From Polymyxa betae (Eukaryota > Endomyxa > Phytomyxea > Plasmodiophorida > Plasmodiophoridae): a stretch of 64,000 bases of DNA. Both the position numbers and the translations under genes were made by a program. A model generated the notes under the pieces. The model saw only the letters and a list, made by a program, of their open reading frames with translations, made no database searches and was not told where the DNA came from. Below are positions 25,101 through 39,200 of this stretch, piece by piece. Each line of letters opens with the position of its first letter. Positions within the stretch are counted from its first letter, which is position 1. The stretch is taken from NCBI GenBank assembly GCA_003693705.1, contig RBZT01000633.1, positions 62,001-126,000 of the forward strand, read 5' to 3'.

Positions 25101-27172
25101 GGAGAATCCATTGATTTGATAATATTTCGCTCAGGTCCATTGCACTTTGTGAGCGGTCTAGGGCCACGAAAAGGTAAAGCAGTTGTTGACTTTATCAAAA
25201 GGAACGGGGCGATGTCATCCCGGGAGCACCTGAGCAAGATTCTTGGTGAATGCGTCTATCGCAACTGCATCGGATTCTTAAAGGTTATTGCTCCACCCTT
25301 CTCTCAGGTTGTTATCAGCATCGTCAATTAGCTTATTTGGATATTCACTGCACTTTATCCAGATGAGTATTAGCCCGCTTGATGAAACCAGGATTCACCC
25401 TGAACATTATCTGCTTTCTGATCGTGTCGTCGTGAACGCCCTCGATCTCGAAAATTCAGAAGCCAACCCCGATGCCCCACGATTCTCGCTGATCACCCAG
25501 CTTCGTACACCAGCAAAGCGGTACAAACTGGACGAGTTGGATCTGCAGGCATACGCCGAATCGATGGAGAAGGAAGGCGAGGGCCGATACCTTCAGACGT
25601 TGTTAATGATCAAAACTGAGCTGAAATCTGCTTTTGCCGACCAGTTGAGGCATCCCTTCGAGTAACTTTATCATTTGTGTGGTCGTAACATTTATGACTT
25701 GTTGTTAGACCTGAATCGCTTGAGTCTCTATTTCGGCTGCTGTCCGGTGAACAGCCAGATGTCACTTTGTATCGCGGGCAGATTATTGATGTTGTCGTCA
25801 CTAGCGTCACACGAGCTGGGATGATAGCCAGACTTGATTCGGGCTTACAAGCGTGGATCCCAAGCTCAGCGTATCCGGAAGGCTTTGCTGATCGTCAAGG
25901 TGACGAAGACATTGAGAAAACACTTTCCGATGCCTTCAAACACGTCAGAGTCATAATTACTCGAATTGATTTCGTCTGATGCTTGCTTAGAGGGGTACTA
26001 TTCGGACCCGATTGGTTTCGATCGACTATGAAAGGCTTCGGGTGGAGCTGACAGCTTCTGAAAGAGATATATCCAATAAGGAGTAAGTTTTTTGGTTTTC
26101 GGCACTCTTTTTGATAACAGACAATTTTGGTAGAATGTGGGAAGTTCCGTTTCGTAACGATCCATACAATGAGCCGATAACCGAAGAATCTGTTACCGGT
26201 GATGACGGATTATCAACCAAGCCAGCGAAGCCGAAATCTGTTCGCAAATTCATTCCTCGAAATATCGACCATCCTCTGTTCTCAAACGTCGATCGAGAGA
26301 CTGCTGAGAGCATGCTGAATGAAGCTGTAGGTTATTCGTTTTAGTTGATCGTTTCTAAATATAGTTTAGCCTGTGGGTGATGTTGTTATCCGACCGTCGC
26401 GTTTGGGCACCCATCAGCTGACGATAACGTGGAAATTTGCAGAGGACATATATGCTCACATTGCTGTCAATGAGTATGATAAACCCAATGATGTGGCTAA
26501 GGCGTTAGGGCGACGTCTTACTATCGAAAATGAACATTTTGAAGGTAATTACTGTTCTGTCTGACAGTGTAAATATAACCAGAGCTCAGATTTGGATGAA
26601 ATTTTGGCTCGATATATCAGGCCCTTAACAAAGTACGCGGAGGCCATCGTACAGGAGAAATGCTTCCGATATGGTACTGAAGAGGAAATCGATAGGCTGC
26701 TTAAAGATGAAAAGGAGGATGAGGTTGATTCTTTTGCACATGTTTGGACTCCCAGCTAATGTTCATATAGCCTAAGCGAATCCCCTATTTTTTCGGATAT
26801 TCCTCAAAGCACCCAGGGTTATTTGTATTCTCATTCCTGCCAAGCAAGCATGTGGTTCACGAATTGGTAAAGCTAACTCCAAAAGGATATCGATTTCAGA
26901 AGCGAAACTTCACCAAGGCGAGCCAGATCATTGCTTATATAAAATCAGATTTTGTCAAGCAACTCAAAGAACGCTCGAGAAAGGTACTGGTTTGAATGAG
27001 CTCTGTTTCACCAACTGCTGATTGCGGGTTTCGTCAGGCTGCTTCATTGAAAGCTCAACAAACCGCTACAAGCCCATCGAAAGGCCATTCTAGATGGGGC
27101 GAGCCTATAACTCAGGCATATGGTCGACCTCCTACTCATCCTGATCGCAGGCCCAATCTTCGCTACGAATAG
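22125..27172 (+). CDS. SPT6: Transcription elongation factor and histone chaperone SPT6
   Basis: Conserved elongation factor that travels with Pol II and reassembles nucleosomes. Roughly 20 exons join by frame with introns of about 36-60 bases. Order of parts: acidic N-terminus (EEAEVSSDDENFQVSEDE onward); the core start TAADDVIRTTDQPERLQSR; VPYIQTYQKDYYSPLVPDDI; the YqgF-like and HhH region, with GLGPRKGKAVVDFIKRNGAM and KILGECVYRNCIGFLK; DETRIHPEHY; an S1 domain (VTSVTRAGMIARLDSG); and the tandem SH2, whose first repeat contains PVGDVVIRPSRLG and ends EDLDEILARYIRPL. The last exon ends RRPNLRYE. All expected domains are present. The splice near 25281-25363 is the least certain: one intron of about 83 bases or an exon extension. 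Confidence 0.93.
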
Positions 27173-27629
27173 TCGCCTTATTCTTGATGTAATCTGCACT
27201 AGACATACATTTATATAAAATCTTAATCAAAGCTATCGTTGCATTCATTCGGTGATTTTTCATCTGTAACTGCAAATCGAAACCGGAAAAAGTGATAAAA
27301 ATCGTGAGGGCTGCGCTGGATCGGTGGTCATCACATTTGACGGTGACGACGATCTTTTGTGAATTTCCACTTGGCGGTATAGAGGCATTGCCTCGTTATC
27401 GAACAGGCGATTGCAGATAAGACTATCCTGGGTCGTTGGGGCAATTTTCTGTTGCATTCAGCCAGTTTTTGGACTGATCCCCAGCGGCCTGAATGGCTGA
27501 TCCGTAATCACTGCAATTTTACTCTCTTTCCTAAGTTCCAGCACTATATATCTTTGCCCTCGCTATCGTTCTTAACATCTTTCGAAATCTTTGAAGTAAC
27601 ATTTTATTGAATGTTATTGTGGTCATTAG
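27173..27629. other. Intergenic / unresolved 5' end of ADA2
   Basis: No clear gene. It probably contains the first one or two short exons of ADA2; an ATG at about 27494 followed by a GTAATC donor is a candidate. Confidence 0.4.
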
Positions 27630-29553
27630 GGAAGTGATCAGAGACGATGAGAGCACACAAGGTTCTAACGCGTTTGGCCCCTTTTTGCGCTCGTTTATGT
27701 AGCTATAGACGATGAAGAAATTACCATAAAGCGAGTCGCTCAGCATCTTTGTGATTACTGTCGGAAAGACATCAGCCAACAGATTCGTATTAAATGTTGC
27801 CAATGCACCGATTTCGTTCTATGCGTCTTTTGCTTTGCTGATGGCGTCGAACTTAATATTGACGATCAAAACAGCCATGTGAAAACCCATCCGTACTCTA
27901 CTGAAATTTCTCTTTATTCTTTATTGATTGCCCTCGGTAGGTATCGGGTCATTGATCGCATCAATGCTCCAATATTCGATGAAGAATGGACTGCTGATGA
28001 TGAGGTGACTTTGCTTTCACAGTTCTAATACGCTTTTATTGACTTCGCTTTAGTTAATGTTATTGGAAGGCTTAGAGCGATATGGAATGGGTAACTGGCA
28101 AGAAATAACTAATCATATTGGATCGAAGAGCAAGAACAAATTGAAAATCGAACAGCATTACTGTGGCGTTTATCTGAATAGCAATATGAAACCACTTCCA
28201 GTATTATGAACATGTTTCTGCTATTCAGACCGTTGTTCACGTCTTCCAGGATCCCAATACGGTCTTAAACCCATCGCTGTATGGTAAAGATTCAACGAAT
28301 TACGGCTTGGTGACCACTGATGGAAATTCCATGACGCCCGATGTCACTATGCAATCGGCACCAACGAAACGAAAATTAACGGCAGATGCTCAAGCTGCTG
28401 GATACAGGTTATTAAACTTCTGCTGAATATATTTAGCGTTCTTATTTAGTGCTAGGGTGAAACGACGTGATTTTGATACCGAATTCGATAACAGTGCTGA
28501 AGAGCTTTTAAATGACTGCACTCTGTATGACTATAAAGACGATGCTGTCAAGCTACGATTGACATATAGGATGCTGGACGTTTTTAATCGAAAGGTTCGT
28601 ATCGTTTGAGGAGTTCGTTGTTTTATCATTCAAGCTCAAATTAGTTGGATGAGCGTGTTGAACGGAAGAAGTTCCTGATCGATCGGGGTTTGTTATGGGT
28701 TCGGTCGCATTCCAAGTATAAGCACAACAAAGAATTTAAAGCCTTCTATCAGCAAGCCAAAGTTTTCAGTCGTTTCTTCTCTTCTGAAGATGAGTTCACA
28801 GAGTGGGTGCTTTTCGAGCAGGCTTAGACGGATTTCTAATATCGTCTGTAGGTTTGTTGAAGATTTACACAAGCAGAAAATAATCGTTCGTGATGTAGCT
28901 GAATTGTGCGAACATCGTCGTAATGGTGAGCTCGATGTCCCTTTTTGTTGTGAGTGCGGCTTATCAGCTGGCTTCAGGTATTCGAAGCTTTCAAGAAGAG
29001 TTTGTATATAAGGAGCAGTCGGTTTTAAGAGAGGCTCTGGGATCCACAGCTGAATCACAAGACACAGATTGCAGCCCTACCCGGATTGCTGGTGGAAGCA
29101 GGTTTTTACCTGTCGTCGTTAATGATCTGTTGGTGTTGATTGTTCGTGCTAGAGCGGACTTGGCAGCATCTGTTGCAAACGATCTTCTAAGGCGACGTCC
29201 ATTCATTCCGGAAAATTGTATTGCTAGTCCTGATGGATTCGACATCTCGAACATGGAATGTGTCGAATTGTTGGATATGGAAGAGCGCGCGATTTGTACC
29301 AAATTTCATATGCTGCCGCGACATTTCAATATGCTAAAGCAAAAGTCAGACAGTGTACTACTTCTGGCTATTATTTGTAATGATTGTCTGATACAGAATT
29401 TGTTTGCAATCCTACGCTCAAGGTTACATCAATCTCAAAGATGCCATTCACGCTTGTGAACCTTTAGATCCCACTACCGTCACATCGCTCTATAATTTGT
29501 TTCTGAAGCGAGGCATCATCAATTCACAACCTGCAAGCGTACCGCCATCGTAA
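27630..29553 (+). CDS. ADA2: Transcriptional adapter ADA2 (SAGA/ATAC complex), 5' end incomplete
   Basis: Adapter that binds and activates GCN5 acetyltransferase. The first placed exon is 27630-27661, then an intron 27662-27708. The ZZ zinc finger follows (HLCDYCRKDISQQIRIKCCQ, CTDFVLCVFCF), then the SANT domain (EEWTADDELMLLEGLERYGM, NWQEITNHIGSKSKN). The middle region EFVEDLHKQKIIVRDVAELC with EHRRNG corresponds to the conserved ADA2 helix. The C-terminal SWIRM domain contains FHMLPRHFNMLKQ, CLQSYAQGYINLKDAI and NLFLKRG. About nine introns of 43-51 bases. I could not find the starting Met with confidence. Confidence 0.88.
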
Positions 29554-29589
29554 GGGAGACTGATTTTGTACTGCGGTTGATAATCAATA

Positions 29590-29733
29590 ATGGCGTTCAG
29601 GATGATTTTCGCTGGTGATTCCTCAAGTCAGAAAAATTCACAACGTTATGGCAAGCCACCATTACCGAAGGCAAAGAAACCGAAAATCAAGAAGGAAACC
29701 ATTGAACCTCAGACACCTATTTCTGGCCCATAA
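29590..29733 (+). CDS. Possible 47-residue basic micro-protein
   Basis: ATG frame 37 bases after ADA2, beginning MAFRMIFAGDSSSQKN, with a Lys/Pro-rich middle (PPLPKAKKPKIKKE) and an end PQTPISGP at a TAA. No family recognised. The last third falls in a tandem duplication, so it could be an exon of something longer or chance. Confidence 0.3.
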   Translation: MAFRMIFAGDSSSQKNSQRYGKPPLPKAKKPKIKKETIEPQTPISGP

Positions 29734-29804
29734 TATTCAAATTGCAGTTCCTCTCCTACCATTGAACCTCAGGCACCTATTTCCGGCCCTTAATATTCAG
29801 AGGC
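29698..29804 (+). repeat. Tandem duplication of about 60 bases
   Basis: The sequence starting ACCATTGAACCTCAGACACC at 29698 is followed immediately, at 29758, by a copy starting ACCATTGAACCTCAGGCACC. Both go on to a TATTTCYGGCCC..AATATTCA core; a third trace of GCAGTTCCTCTTC lies at about 29821. Confidence 0.9.
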
Positions 29805-30277
29805 TCTTTTCTATAAATCTATTGCAGTTCCTCTTCTTTTGTTGCGAATCCTTTAATTCGTAACGGTTTCCGGCAATCGGCATGGTTTCGTACAGACAAG
29901 ACACATTGCACAGTTCTGCTTATGTTACCAATGCATTGCCTGGACTCAGTCACCCGCTTCAATGCTGCCTTGTCACTGGGGTCTCCTTCTCTCTATGTTA
30001 TGCTCCATTCATTCTTTTATTGAATAGCCGGTGGGGCACATGGCTTCGTTATTCCTACTGTAGTTAGAAGCGATGCCTATAGTTGGGCAGCGATGCCTAA
30101 AGTTGGGAGGTTTCCAGATCTAAATAGTGCCTGAAAGCAGATGGCTATGATCAGGTTTCAGAGAAATCAACAACTTTTAATTGAATGTCTTCGGGTACGT
30201 TCTTGCCGATCCGAAAATATCTCCTATTAGAGAAAACATTTCGGTAAGGCGGTAGTTGCTGGTGGGAGCGACGACCC
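29734..30277. other. Intergenic upstream of myosin
   Basis: Apart from the duplication above, only a 61-codon frame at 29882-30067 with a hydrophobic stretch was seen, with no support as a gene. CGATGCCTAWAGTTGGG is repeated twice near 30070-30110. Confidence 0.4.
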
Positions 30278-33200
30278 ATGCAGGTCGATGACGAGTTCGC
30301 CGAAAAACTCGTGCACGGCGATGCAAACAAGCTCGCATCGCCTGAGCCGTTAATCGGCACTATTTATGTCCCAGATCTGTACCTTGTATATCGCCAGGCA
30401 CGAGGAGGGGCTTTTTGCCAAATTGCTTCTAACCAGCAATGTAGGTCGGTATCCTTAGCGTGAATGATGGGATCGCGACCACTCGATCTGGTGATGGGCG
30501 TATTGAGGCGTTTCCATTGAGCGATTGCCTGAATGTGCCAACGTACCCTGAATATGGTACGACCAACACAGTTCTTTCGAGGCATCGCTGAGCTCGATAC
30601 AGGATATAACGATATGATTGAGATGGAATCTTTGCATACCGCCTCGATTCTGTATAATTTGCGAATTCGTTTCGCGGCCGACATCATCTATACTTACATG
30701 GGCGGGATCCTGATCTCAGTAAACCCGTTTAAATATATTGACCTGTATTCGCAAGAAACTGTTGAGGCTTATATGGATCAAGGCATGCATAAAACGGCAC
30801 CACATATTTATGCCATATCCGATTCTGTATATCGAGCCATTCTTCGCCAGGAAGGCAATCAGGCGGTCGTGATCAGGTCTTCTTATATAACGCAATGCTT
30901 TTATGGAATTTGAAACATATTTGTTTGTTTTTCTCAACTCGTTGACTTTGAGAAGACTTCTCCGATATGTAGCTTGTTGAATAAGGACAGAATGTAATGT
31001 TACAACCCCCACAGTTCGGGTTTCATAGACAGTGATTTGGATTTTTTGTCAAAGCTGCGTCTTCGTGCTTCATCTCAGTTACTGTTTAGTGGTGAGAGTG
31101 GTGCTGGCAAGACTGAAGCCGCCAAAATCGTTTTGCAGTATGTGGCCGAGGCGGCGACCCGGATCCATCCTCCCGAAGGTGCGACAACGGATGCGGAGAT
31201 GTTTCCCGTCCATGAGCGAATTTTGGCGTCAAATCCCATCCTAGAAGCATTCGGGAACGCTAAAACAATTCGCAATCATAACTCGAGTCAGTGTCATCTT
31301 GATGGCGTCAAATACAGTCTGATCTTTCATTCAGGTCGATTTGGGAAGCTCCTGCAGGCCGAGTTCGGGCAATTTGGTGCACTGATAGGTGCTTCGTTTC
31401 AAACATGTAACTACATTTGCTGTGTTTTTCTATTCTGTTTTTAACGCCCTTGATTCAGTTTTGTTGGAGAAAGTAGGCGATTCGTGATTCCGCAGCCGCG
31501 TCTGATTTGGTTGTAGTCGCGGGTCACCAAGTTGAACGCCAACGAGCGAAACTTTCACGTTTTCTACTACCTTCTTGGCAGCATCGATAGCGGTGAACGC
31601 GGTATGCCATTTGCGCCGCCAACATTTCAGCGTCACGGCTGATGCAGTGCCTCAGAATTATGGCAGCTTGGTGAAGTCAGCAACTATCATTACCTGAACC
31701 AGGTCGTCGACCATGAAGCTGTTGGCGAAGATCGACCAATGGAGTTGGCTAGGCTCAAAGTGACACTGTCGCAATTCATCGCTCAACCTTTTTTTAATTT
31801 GCGACCATAGGCAGCGATGTCAATTGCGAATTTCTCTCCTGCTGAGCAGAATGCAATTCTTAATATTGTCGCCGCCGTCTTGTGGCTTGGAAATATGCAG
31901 TTTTCAAGTGAGGAAAACTGCCGAGTCGTCAGTCGCGACGGTTGGTCGACATTTGTTTTCACCCATTTTGTTCCATGACGCACGATCGCAGTTTTAAATT
32001 GGGTGGCGTATCTGCTTGGTTTCGATGCATCTCAATTAGAGCGTGGATTAACAATCCGAACGAATATCATTAAAGGTCAATCTTGGTGTTTGAAGATTCT
32101 ATCGGTATTAAGCGTTGCCTGCAGGTGAGAAATTCGTCGTACCACTGGATGAGTCTCAGGCGACGGATACGCGGGATACGTTAGCGCAGCATATCTACGC
32201 TAAGACATTCGATTGGATTGTTGCCAAACTCAACGTTTCGGTGCGTTAACTAAAGTTTTCCAGGAATATTTGCTTTTCTTTCTATGAGATTTACCCGCCC
32301 CTTTGTTCAGCCTTTTGCTAACTGATAAGAGTTTTTGTTGGATTATTGATTGTATTTGAATCAGCTTCAAAGCGCCCAAGGTCATGACAGCATTATCGCC
32401 CTGCTGGATGTGTTCGGCTTCGAAATCTTTGAGCATAATTCCTTCGAACAGATTTGCATCAATTACGCCAATGAACGCCTACAAATGCAGTTCAACGATT
32501 ATGTTTTTCGCCTGGAGCAGCAGGAGTATGCCCTAGAGGGCATCACAATTTCTGACATCAAATTCACCGACAATCAAGGCTGTATTGATCTGATTGAAAA
32601 GGTTGTTTACTGGCATTATGCTTCGATATCTCTGACTTGTTACTCAGGGGCCGGTTGGCCTGCTTTGGCTCATTAACGAAGAAGCGCATTTTCCAAAAGG
32701 CACTGATCAGACGCTTTTGCAGAAAATACAGAGCAATCATTCATCATCGGCTTTTTTCGAGCCCGATAAATTCAATGGCGCGTCGTTCTTCATAAATCAT
32801 TTCGCCGGCAAAGTGAAATATGAAGTCACTGGATTTTTGGCTAAAAATCGCGAACGGTTCACGAAAGACTTAATTGAATTGATCGCTGACAGCACCAATA
32901 CTTTCCTGGGTGAAACATTTGCGAAGGTTCTATCTGATTTGAAAGTCGTCGAAGATGGCAAAAAGCAGAAAACAGCGACAAAATCAACGTTGGCGCTTGA
33001 ATTTCGCCGCAGCTTGGTAGAGCTGTGCGACAATCTGGCGTCCTGTCAATCAAATTTTATCCGCTGCATTAAATCGAATGATGGATGCCGGCCAAACGAT
33101 TTCGATAACGTTCTTGTCAATCGTCAGCTAAGGCATGTTACCGAATGCTACTTTAGATATATAATTAACATCGATTAGATACATTGGGGCGCTTGAAACC

Positions 33201-36200
33201 ATCCGGATTCGTCAAGAGGGCTTTGCGCAACGTCGCTCAAAAGGTAGTTTATGTACGTTGTTAGATCACCAACATTTTGCTGAAGTTTTCGAAGAGAATT
33301 TTTTGGATCGGTACTGGTGTGTTGTGCCGCTACATCTTCGTGGGAAAACTCCTGATCTTGGAATTATTCTCCAACAATTATCGGCTACCGACAAAGAAGG
33401 AATCGTTGAAGGTGCCACGAAAATTTTCATCAAGTCGGAGATTTTTGAACTACTCGAACGAAAGCGTTTCGAGACTACGGTTAGTCGTGGCAAATCTTGT
33501 TTTCACTGAAGTTAACCAAGGCATAGGCAAATGCTGCTGTTTACATCCAGACTCGTGTCCGGTCTTGGCTAATGCAGCGACAATATCGACGCTTGCGATC
33601 AGCTATCCAGACCGTACAGGCTGCACTTGCCGTGTATATTTGCCAAAACGATTGCCGGAGGGAGATTGCAACTGCATTGGAGAACATCTCAAGTGCATCC
33701 TCAATCGAGTCGCTGCGTCTATGCATCAAGGTGAAGCTGATTGAAACCGATTGAACTTTGAAAAGACTGCTTTCAGCACTTGGCAGTCGCTGGAGTTAAA
33801 AATCGCTGACTAAATTGCAGAAGAGCCACCGGGCAGTAGATTTCGTAATCGATTCAGATGGAATCGACCGAATTGTCGGCGCATTGCTAGCAGCACGATC
33901 GCCAGTGCAACGCGGCGATCTTATTTCGCTATTATCGCTGCTGATGAACGACTTTTATAGCGCTAATCTGATCGCGTCCAGGTGGTGACACCGCTTTTTT
34001 CTTGTCTGTGTGCTGAGTCTTTAGCAGGCATGACTATGATCCGATCTTGGAACACATGAACCGGGTGCCGGCTGGAATACTTTTATTACAGAGACTTGTG
34101 GAATTCCTGCCGAACATCGCACGGATTGCTAGTTCGAAGACGAATGCCGCTAACTCCTCTGTGTAAGTTGGCGCTTTCGGTTTGATACATTATTTGAATG
34201 GGCTTCAGATTGGCAACGGTTCTTGAAAAGGGCGGAAAGGGAGCGGCAGTTGCATTCGGGCGCGACGCCAAGCTGATTTTTGATCTGGTCGCCGAGCTTA
34301 ATGGTGCTAAATTTGCAGCCCACAGCGTATATTTGTTACATTGCCTCGCGAAGCTCGCAGACATCAAGAACAATCATCAGGTCTGCCAGACCATGCGTTC
34401 CGGAATTTGAGGTTCATTATGAGTAGGCGCTGTTGAACGCTGGAGTGATTGAAGCCGTACTGGGTGCTTGGGGTGACAATCAGCAATACGGTGAAATCGC
34501 CTGCACGCTGTTGGAACGCCTCAGCACCGTTATCCCAGCCTCGCTAATTCCGAGCTTGGCTCTGGTTGCAGAACAGCGTCCCCAATTCGCACCCAAACTG
34601 CTTCGCATTATCTCTGAACTGATCCAACGAGACCCTGGCACTCAAATCGATCGGCAAACCATAATTAGAGGGGTCACCACTTTCTCCGACCCAGGTAATT
34701 TACTGCATCATGACGATTGGACTTTAGTCTGATACTTGCAGAATCGTTGCGATCATTGCTCGCAATTATATCGACATCGTATGAATCCCGGATCGATGAC
34801 GAGTTGATGCAAGTCGCAATCTCCTCAGCGCTACGTGTGCTAACAGATTTTATCAACTCGAAAGCAGCAGTCGCCGCAGCCTTAAACAGTCTGCTTTTCT
34901 TCGTAAGTTTCCGTTTCGCATATCCATCAAGCTTTCGATCTGAACTGGAGCTTCTAGCTGGGCAACGATTCCAACCACACCTTTCGGTTGCTCTCTGAAA
35001 ACAACGCCCTCGGACCGCTCTGCTCCTGCGTTGCGTTTCATCACGGCGACGGTGATATCATTCCTAAAGCTCTCCGCCTCGCAGAATCGATGATGAGCGC
35101 TGATGATATCGCCGACAACATACATGAGATTTCGGACGCTCTGCTGTCAGGTGCCGAATTTGATCGCTCCGTTCGCGTTATCGCTACCGCCTCTTACCTC
35201 GAAGGCCATGTTGATAATTTGATTTCCGCTAATGCCGTTTCAGTAATGCTGTCCATTCTACAACAGTACCCTCGAAGAATAGATGCTTGTCTTAACGCCA
35301 TTCGGTGCTTAACCAACCTGTCAAGGTTCTCTGAAGCGGCTCGTAAACAAATGGTAACACCGCGTTGCTTTGTCAGTAGACTTTTCAAGCATGTTTTTCT
35401 CCAACTTAGCTCATTTGTCGCATATTACCAATGTCGGTTTTATTTAGGAACATTTGAACGGAACTGGAATTATTAGGAATGCCGTTCACTTCTCGCCAGC
35501 CCTTCTCGAGGCATACTTCGATTTTCTCGGTACGCTTTGTTTCATCGGATTCGATACCAATTTCAAAATATTGGCCTTCAGAATTCAATCATGTACCAAT
35601 GGCCAGTGTTTTCGCAATGCCTGGCATTATTGAGCAAATCACGAGGAATCCGGCAACAGCGAGCGCTGCGATTCGGGCTATTCTGCGATACAATTGCGCT
35701 GATATCTCTGGGGTGACGCAGGCTATTCTAGCTGCGATTCCACATCTCGACCAGGGCCAAATTGCTGATGTCCTACAATTCATTGAGGTGTGATATCATA
35801 TAATTCACTTTCGATTCGCTGATTACATTCAGTTGCATGGTGACGCTATCGATCACGAGCTCACGACGGAGATTCTCAACGTGCTACTGAACATGCGTTC
35901 CAAGGCGTCATTGCAAGATATGGCATTCCTAAAGTTTGTTCATCGGTCAATTCGCGCGACAGCATTTGGAGATGTGCAGCTGAAGTCCATTTGGAATCAG
36001 GTTCTGAAAGGCAGTGTGTCGAAAATCCTTATTTTTAAATTAATTGCAGATGGTTGCCTTGTTACCAAAGTTGAATTCTCAAGAAGCATCTATGACACTC
36101 ATGATTCTTAGTGAATTGTGTGATCAATCAGCTGAGTTTCTTATTTTCAATCCGAAACGGAAAGGAAAATTGCAAGCTCCTCTTGCAAATCATCCATCTT

Positions 36201-39200
36201 CGTCGCTGATTTCTGTGAGCTAAATTGCATTCTGATTTTTATGTTAATATGGCATTTGTGCCATTCCGCTGGCATTGGCACTAATTGACTTTTCAGTCGT
36301 GCCTACAGCAAATCGCCGATACAGCTGTGGATCTTCTGACTCTTCTGGCCAGCTCTTCTGCACCGAGAAAAAGGCACGTTTTGATGGCCCAGGATGCTTC
36401 CTGTAATCATATAACGGAACCTGCTTCGATTTTGTCTTCGATTGCTCAATCTGATGCCGTCCTGTTTGCTCAAATCCAAGGGATGGCATCATTTGATTCA
36501 GCGATCGCCTCAGCGCTAAAGGTCTATAACGGCTCTTTCTTTGCCGAAAATGTAATTCTGAACCAGCACAGGCGTTAGCGATTGGCGAAGGAACTGTTGC
36601 GCATCAGAAAGCTCTTGATTCGCTCGGCCCTCTATTGACATCATCGATATTGATGAGTGACGTAATAGATTGTCTGGATAGATTTCCAAATTATGATCAA
36701 TTTATGTCATGTGCAATTCCTGTTCTGACGGATAATATTCGAGCACATTCAAAGAAGTTCGCCGACCCTGGATTGGACTCGAGGATTCTATCAAGTCTCG
36801 CTAATATTTTGTTCAACAATTTCGTATGAGGGGTTTGCTCGACAAGTTTTGGATATTGATCTGACTTTCGCAGCCTTCAGATCATGTGATAGATCAGACG
36901 TTGCAGCTGTGCGAAGCGTTTCTAATCGCTCCTGACGCTGATTCTCTGTACATCGCCCCGTTATTAACAATTCTGATATTCAAAGCTGTTACCAGGTTGG
37001 CTGATGAAAGACTTACTCAGTGTGTACTCACCGGAACCAAACGTCTCGGGATGTGGCATGGCGATGTTCTTCGAGCATATTTCATGATTGGAAATGTAAT
37101 TGAAGCACTGCCAGTCGATCAGCTGTCTACTATGAGCAACGCATTGTTGTCGTTCGTCGCAGAAGGGATGCTTCTGCATTCCGATTCCGTTGTAATTCAA
37201 TTAAATGGCCTCGATCTGTTGCGAATCATTGTCAGTAAAGCTGCAAATCCCATCACTTTGGTCACCAATGCGATGCTGCATTATGCTCTTGACAATGCTG
37301 TCGAATACCACATCATGGACAGCGATGTTTGCACGAAAGGTAAATAGTCGATCATTGACACTGTTTAATTGAGAATATCCTATCAGCTCTGGAAATTGCT
37401 TCTATTTGTAAACACATTGGCCAGTATCAAGTTTTGCAGCAGCAAATTAGCGAACATGATGCGTTTCTTTTAATGAGCTTGCCACGTGTCGCACGACAGA
37501 AACGCGATTACGGTCGCGTTCTGGAACAGTTGCCCAGCCAGAATGATGATCATAAACTCGAATTCCTTATGTCGGCTTTACGCCTGCATGGTCATAACAA
37601 AACTGTAGCGAAGCTGCTCCTTGATATGTATATTAAATTTTCTAGGATCTCGCGAAAAATTGAACTTCTTGTGTGTCAGGTTGGACGGAGCCGATCCTGC
37701 ACAAATCCTTCCAATAGAAGATGATCTGACGTACGATCTGTTGAGTAACTTTCGTAATTCGTTCTGACAATGAGAATAGATTGTTTGTCTTGCAGAGCTG
37801 GGCCGGTGACGAGGAACTTACTGGACCTGGACGTCACATCCTGGCCCGGATCACTGCTCATCGACAGAATACAGAAGATCAAGTATGGGCAGCTGTTTAA
37901 CACTCTACTTTGTGTGGTAACTTTTGCTTTAGGCTCTCAAACAAACTCTTTTGGATCATGATGCTATTTTCTTGATCAATTCCATGAAGTCTTCTCCGAC
38001 CAACAAACGTCTTGTAACTGTAGCGTTGAGAATGTAACGATTTGATCGGCCTTTTTAAATGTTCGCTTAATGGAATGTTGGCGCAGACTTAACGAAGCTA
38101 ACGATGATTATTTAAATGCTGCCGATATAGAAAATGAACTCTCGTACGTCAGCATGATTGAGCAACACCTGGTTTCTGAATCGGGTTTGACCGGACAGGT
38201 TTCTGATTCGATCACATTGGAATAATGATCAGGAATTACAATCTTTGGGCAACCACGTACTGGCGAAAATTCGGGTATGATGTTTCCGGTGAGAGTGAAC
38301 TTTGTGTCTTTGCTAATTCATAATAGGACTTGGATCAAATCATTCTAGAGCCGATTGGATTTGCTGACACTCAGGTTGAATCGAGGACAGTAACTGCATT
38401 CGTGCTGATCATGCCCATAGGAATCTGTGAAATCATTGATCAACGATATCAAAGACGCCGAGGAAGACAGTTTATGCGATTCCGATGCTAAGGTTCTACT
38501 TCGTTTATTGCAGGCCCTCAATCGGTATATTTAGCTAGCATTGCTGCGCTCATGATTTTAATGCTTCTTCTAAGGTACCCAGATGATGTTGAAATGAGCA
38601 GTGATATCGCACAAGGAATATGGCGCCTGAGTAGCGTAAGAATGTCGCGAGATAAGAAGAATGTTAGATATCACCAGCGTTTATGTAAATCAGTGAACTG
38701 ACTGGATCAAGGTTTGGAGAGGAACAGGAATCGTTATAATTATTCGCGCTCTGAGTGTCCATATATTTTCTCCGACAGTGCTCTTATGGTGATTGTTCAC
38801 CGCGCTGCTGAGAATCCTTTCTGATTGTCCTATAAAGGCTCTGCCAGATTTTGAGTCTGCTTAGTGAAGATGAACACTTGAAGTCGCTAATTGGCATCCA
38901 TAGTGGGATTCCTGCCGTCTTCAAAGTCCTGCGCCAATATTTCAACCCGGATCCAGATACAAGTGACCTGCAGAATGCCTGCGCGGAAACAATCGCCTTG
39001 GTATCGCATCATAACCCTGCTAATGTAGCAGAGATTGTTCAGGGTAAACGAAACGTTGTGCAACTAAGCTAATGCATATTCATTTCGTATTGTAGATGGC
39101 GGTATTGCCCTGATGATCTCGCTGATAGACTATGAAAGTGTCGGATCCGAGTTGTTGGTCAATATCTTAGTGATTTTGACAAATGTGGCACAAGTCAGTA

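Noticed and set aside
30151-30360. Minus-strand 69-codon frame over the first myosin exon
   Set aside because: Mostly antisense to the myosin N-terminus; no splice partners or family match.
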